From Stromatinia cepivora (Eukaryota > Ascomycota > Leotiomycetes > Helotiales > Sclerotiniaceae): DNA of 64,000 nt. The stretch spans positions 1,487,001-1,551,000 of the forward strand of contig RCTD01000004.1 of NCBI GenBank assembly GCA_014898415.1. Reading direction: 5' to 3'. The notes under the pieces are model-generated. The model was not told the origin of the DNA. It did no database searches and saw only the letters and a program-made list of their open reading frames with translations. Made by a program: the position numbers and the translations under genes. Shown piece after piece: positions 63,101 through 64,000 of the stretch (its first letter is position 1; each line of letters begins with the position of its first letter).

Positions 63101-63784
63101 TGGTGATAATGGTGGTTGAAAACTCTTCAAAAGGGATTCGATAATTAGTATTATTGCAATATCCTCTTCAGAATATGATCGAAATCGACCTTTGTCTATT
63201 CCCTTTCAGCTTCCTCAAAAATAAGGTTAGCTTGATAAGAACATTATGATAAGGGAGAGGGGAATAAGATTATACACTCTTAATGTGTTTTATTATGCTT
63301 TTTCCAATCTGGTTTAAGTGGACTGGGCATCCGAGACTAACCAATATCACTCTTCGCATATCTCATGACCAACATTGCTAGCTTCGGGTGCTTCGTAAGA
63401 CTGCCGGATTCTTAGTACTTACAAAGTCTAGACTGCAAGCCAAGTTTTCGTCTTGGAGAACTTCTTCTCTTCTTCCTCTTGTCCAACTCGGTTTGATTAA
63501 AGTTAATCGTCGAGTTTTTACGATAGCTTCTCATGTCACACGAATATCATTCGGATGTCACTGAGATATGATCCCTCTCTTTTCAATTCTGAGACATTAT
63601 TCTTCATTGTTTGATTTCTTCAATGCACTTCCTGATGTTGAGGAATAAATGGTTTTTAAACATGTGTTTGCGTCATCTCTTGGCGTAGATTCTTATCCTC
63701 CTGCCAAGTGAGGCAGTGTGGTTGTCTTGGACTGCAACTTTATTTTGACATATAACTGCGCTTCGAAGCAGTATTGAATCTCTC

Positions 63785-63909
63785 TACTCGTGCGGCCAGA
63801 AAGTATGCAACTCCGAAGCTAGGGGCACGTACCTCAAGATGGCAAACTACAAGAGGAATAACCTGGTTTCTCTGGCGCCGGAGTTGCATACTTTCTGGCA
63901 GCATGAGTA
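63785..63909. repeat. imperfect inverted repeat (hairpin), perfect 21-bp core
   Basis: Positions 63795-63815 are an exact reverse complement of 63879-63899, separated by 63 nt. Pairing continues outwards to 63785/63909 with two mismatches, and partly inwards with G-T pairs. The transcript of either strand would fold into a long stem. It could be a MITE-like element, a small-RNA precursor, or a chance inverted duplication. Confidence 0.8.
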
Positions 63910-64000
63910 CTGAGGAAGCTAATGCTAACAGGTATAGTAGTAGTAGTAAATTCATGATCGGTTTGGTCTAGCTATAACAAAGGCTACACGGATCATACAA

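Larger units (their letters stand above)
57305..64000. other. 6.7-kb gene-poor right flank
   Basis: No supported gene is seen. From about 58.0 to 61.1 kb the + strand is G/A-rich and nearly C-free, with many tandem arrays. From 61.2 kb on, the composition is normal AT-rich spacer. A long inverted repeat lies at the far right. Confidence 0.6.

Noticed and set aside
62844..63119. 91-codon open frame with an ATG
   Set aside because: Both strands are open over the same stretch, there are no splice or domain signals, and composition resembles the spacer.

Overview
The window looks like nuclear DNA of a filamentous ascomycete. Genes carry short introns (about 45-260 bp) with GTATGT/GTAAGT/GTCAGT donors and CTAAC-type branch points, and the fungal-type proteins include a CON7-like zinc-finger factor and an arogenate/prephenate dehydrogenase (TYR1). 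The AT-rich, microsatellite-rich intergenic DNA and the set of genes suggest a leotiomycete of the Botrytis/Sclerotinia type, but that placement is inference. All gene models below were spliced by eye from reading frame, splice sites and family similarity.

Left third (1-21.2 kb) is gene-dense. In order it holds the 3' part of a RAD26/CSB-type SNF2 ATPase (+), a four-exon small secreted protein (-), eIF3 subunit c (-), a three-exon 139-aa protein of unknown family (-), the U5 snRNP assembly factor AAR2 (+), ribosomal protein uS11/RPS14 (-), prephenate dehydrogenase TYR1 (+), ribosomal protein uS9/RPS16 (-), ESCRT-II subunit VPS22/SNF8 (+) and a small single-pass membrane protein (-). Two pairs, RPS14/TYR1 and RPS16/VPS22, share divergent promoters. 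These are housekeeping genes for translation, RNA processing, repair and endosomal sorting, not one pathway.

Right two-thirds (21.2-64 kb) is gene-poor. It contains only three well-supported genes: a CON7-type C2H2 transcription factor (+, 36.3-38.2 kb), a Puf3-type Pumilio RNA-binding protein (-, 46.4-49.5 kb), and a fungal single-pass membrane protein (+, 56.7-57.3 kb). The rest is long AT-rich spacer with many tandem repeats: 12-bp, 13-bp, 25-bp and 7-bp minisatellites, G-rich hexamers, and long G or C runs. One weak open frame (25.2 kb) and a stretch of possible gene relics (52.2-53.5 kb) lie in it.

The observations most worth a second look are: two mutually exclusive AAR2 C-termini, acidic or basic, set by one well-formed last intron; a readable PUF recognition code predicting UGUAUAUA; strand-polarised G-rich/C-poor DNA on the coding strand downstream of several genes, switching sign between convergent genes; a long imperfect hairpin at the right edge; and a TTAGCG/CTAACG element in both ribosomal-protein promoters. 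No obviously new multi-gene system was found.
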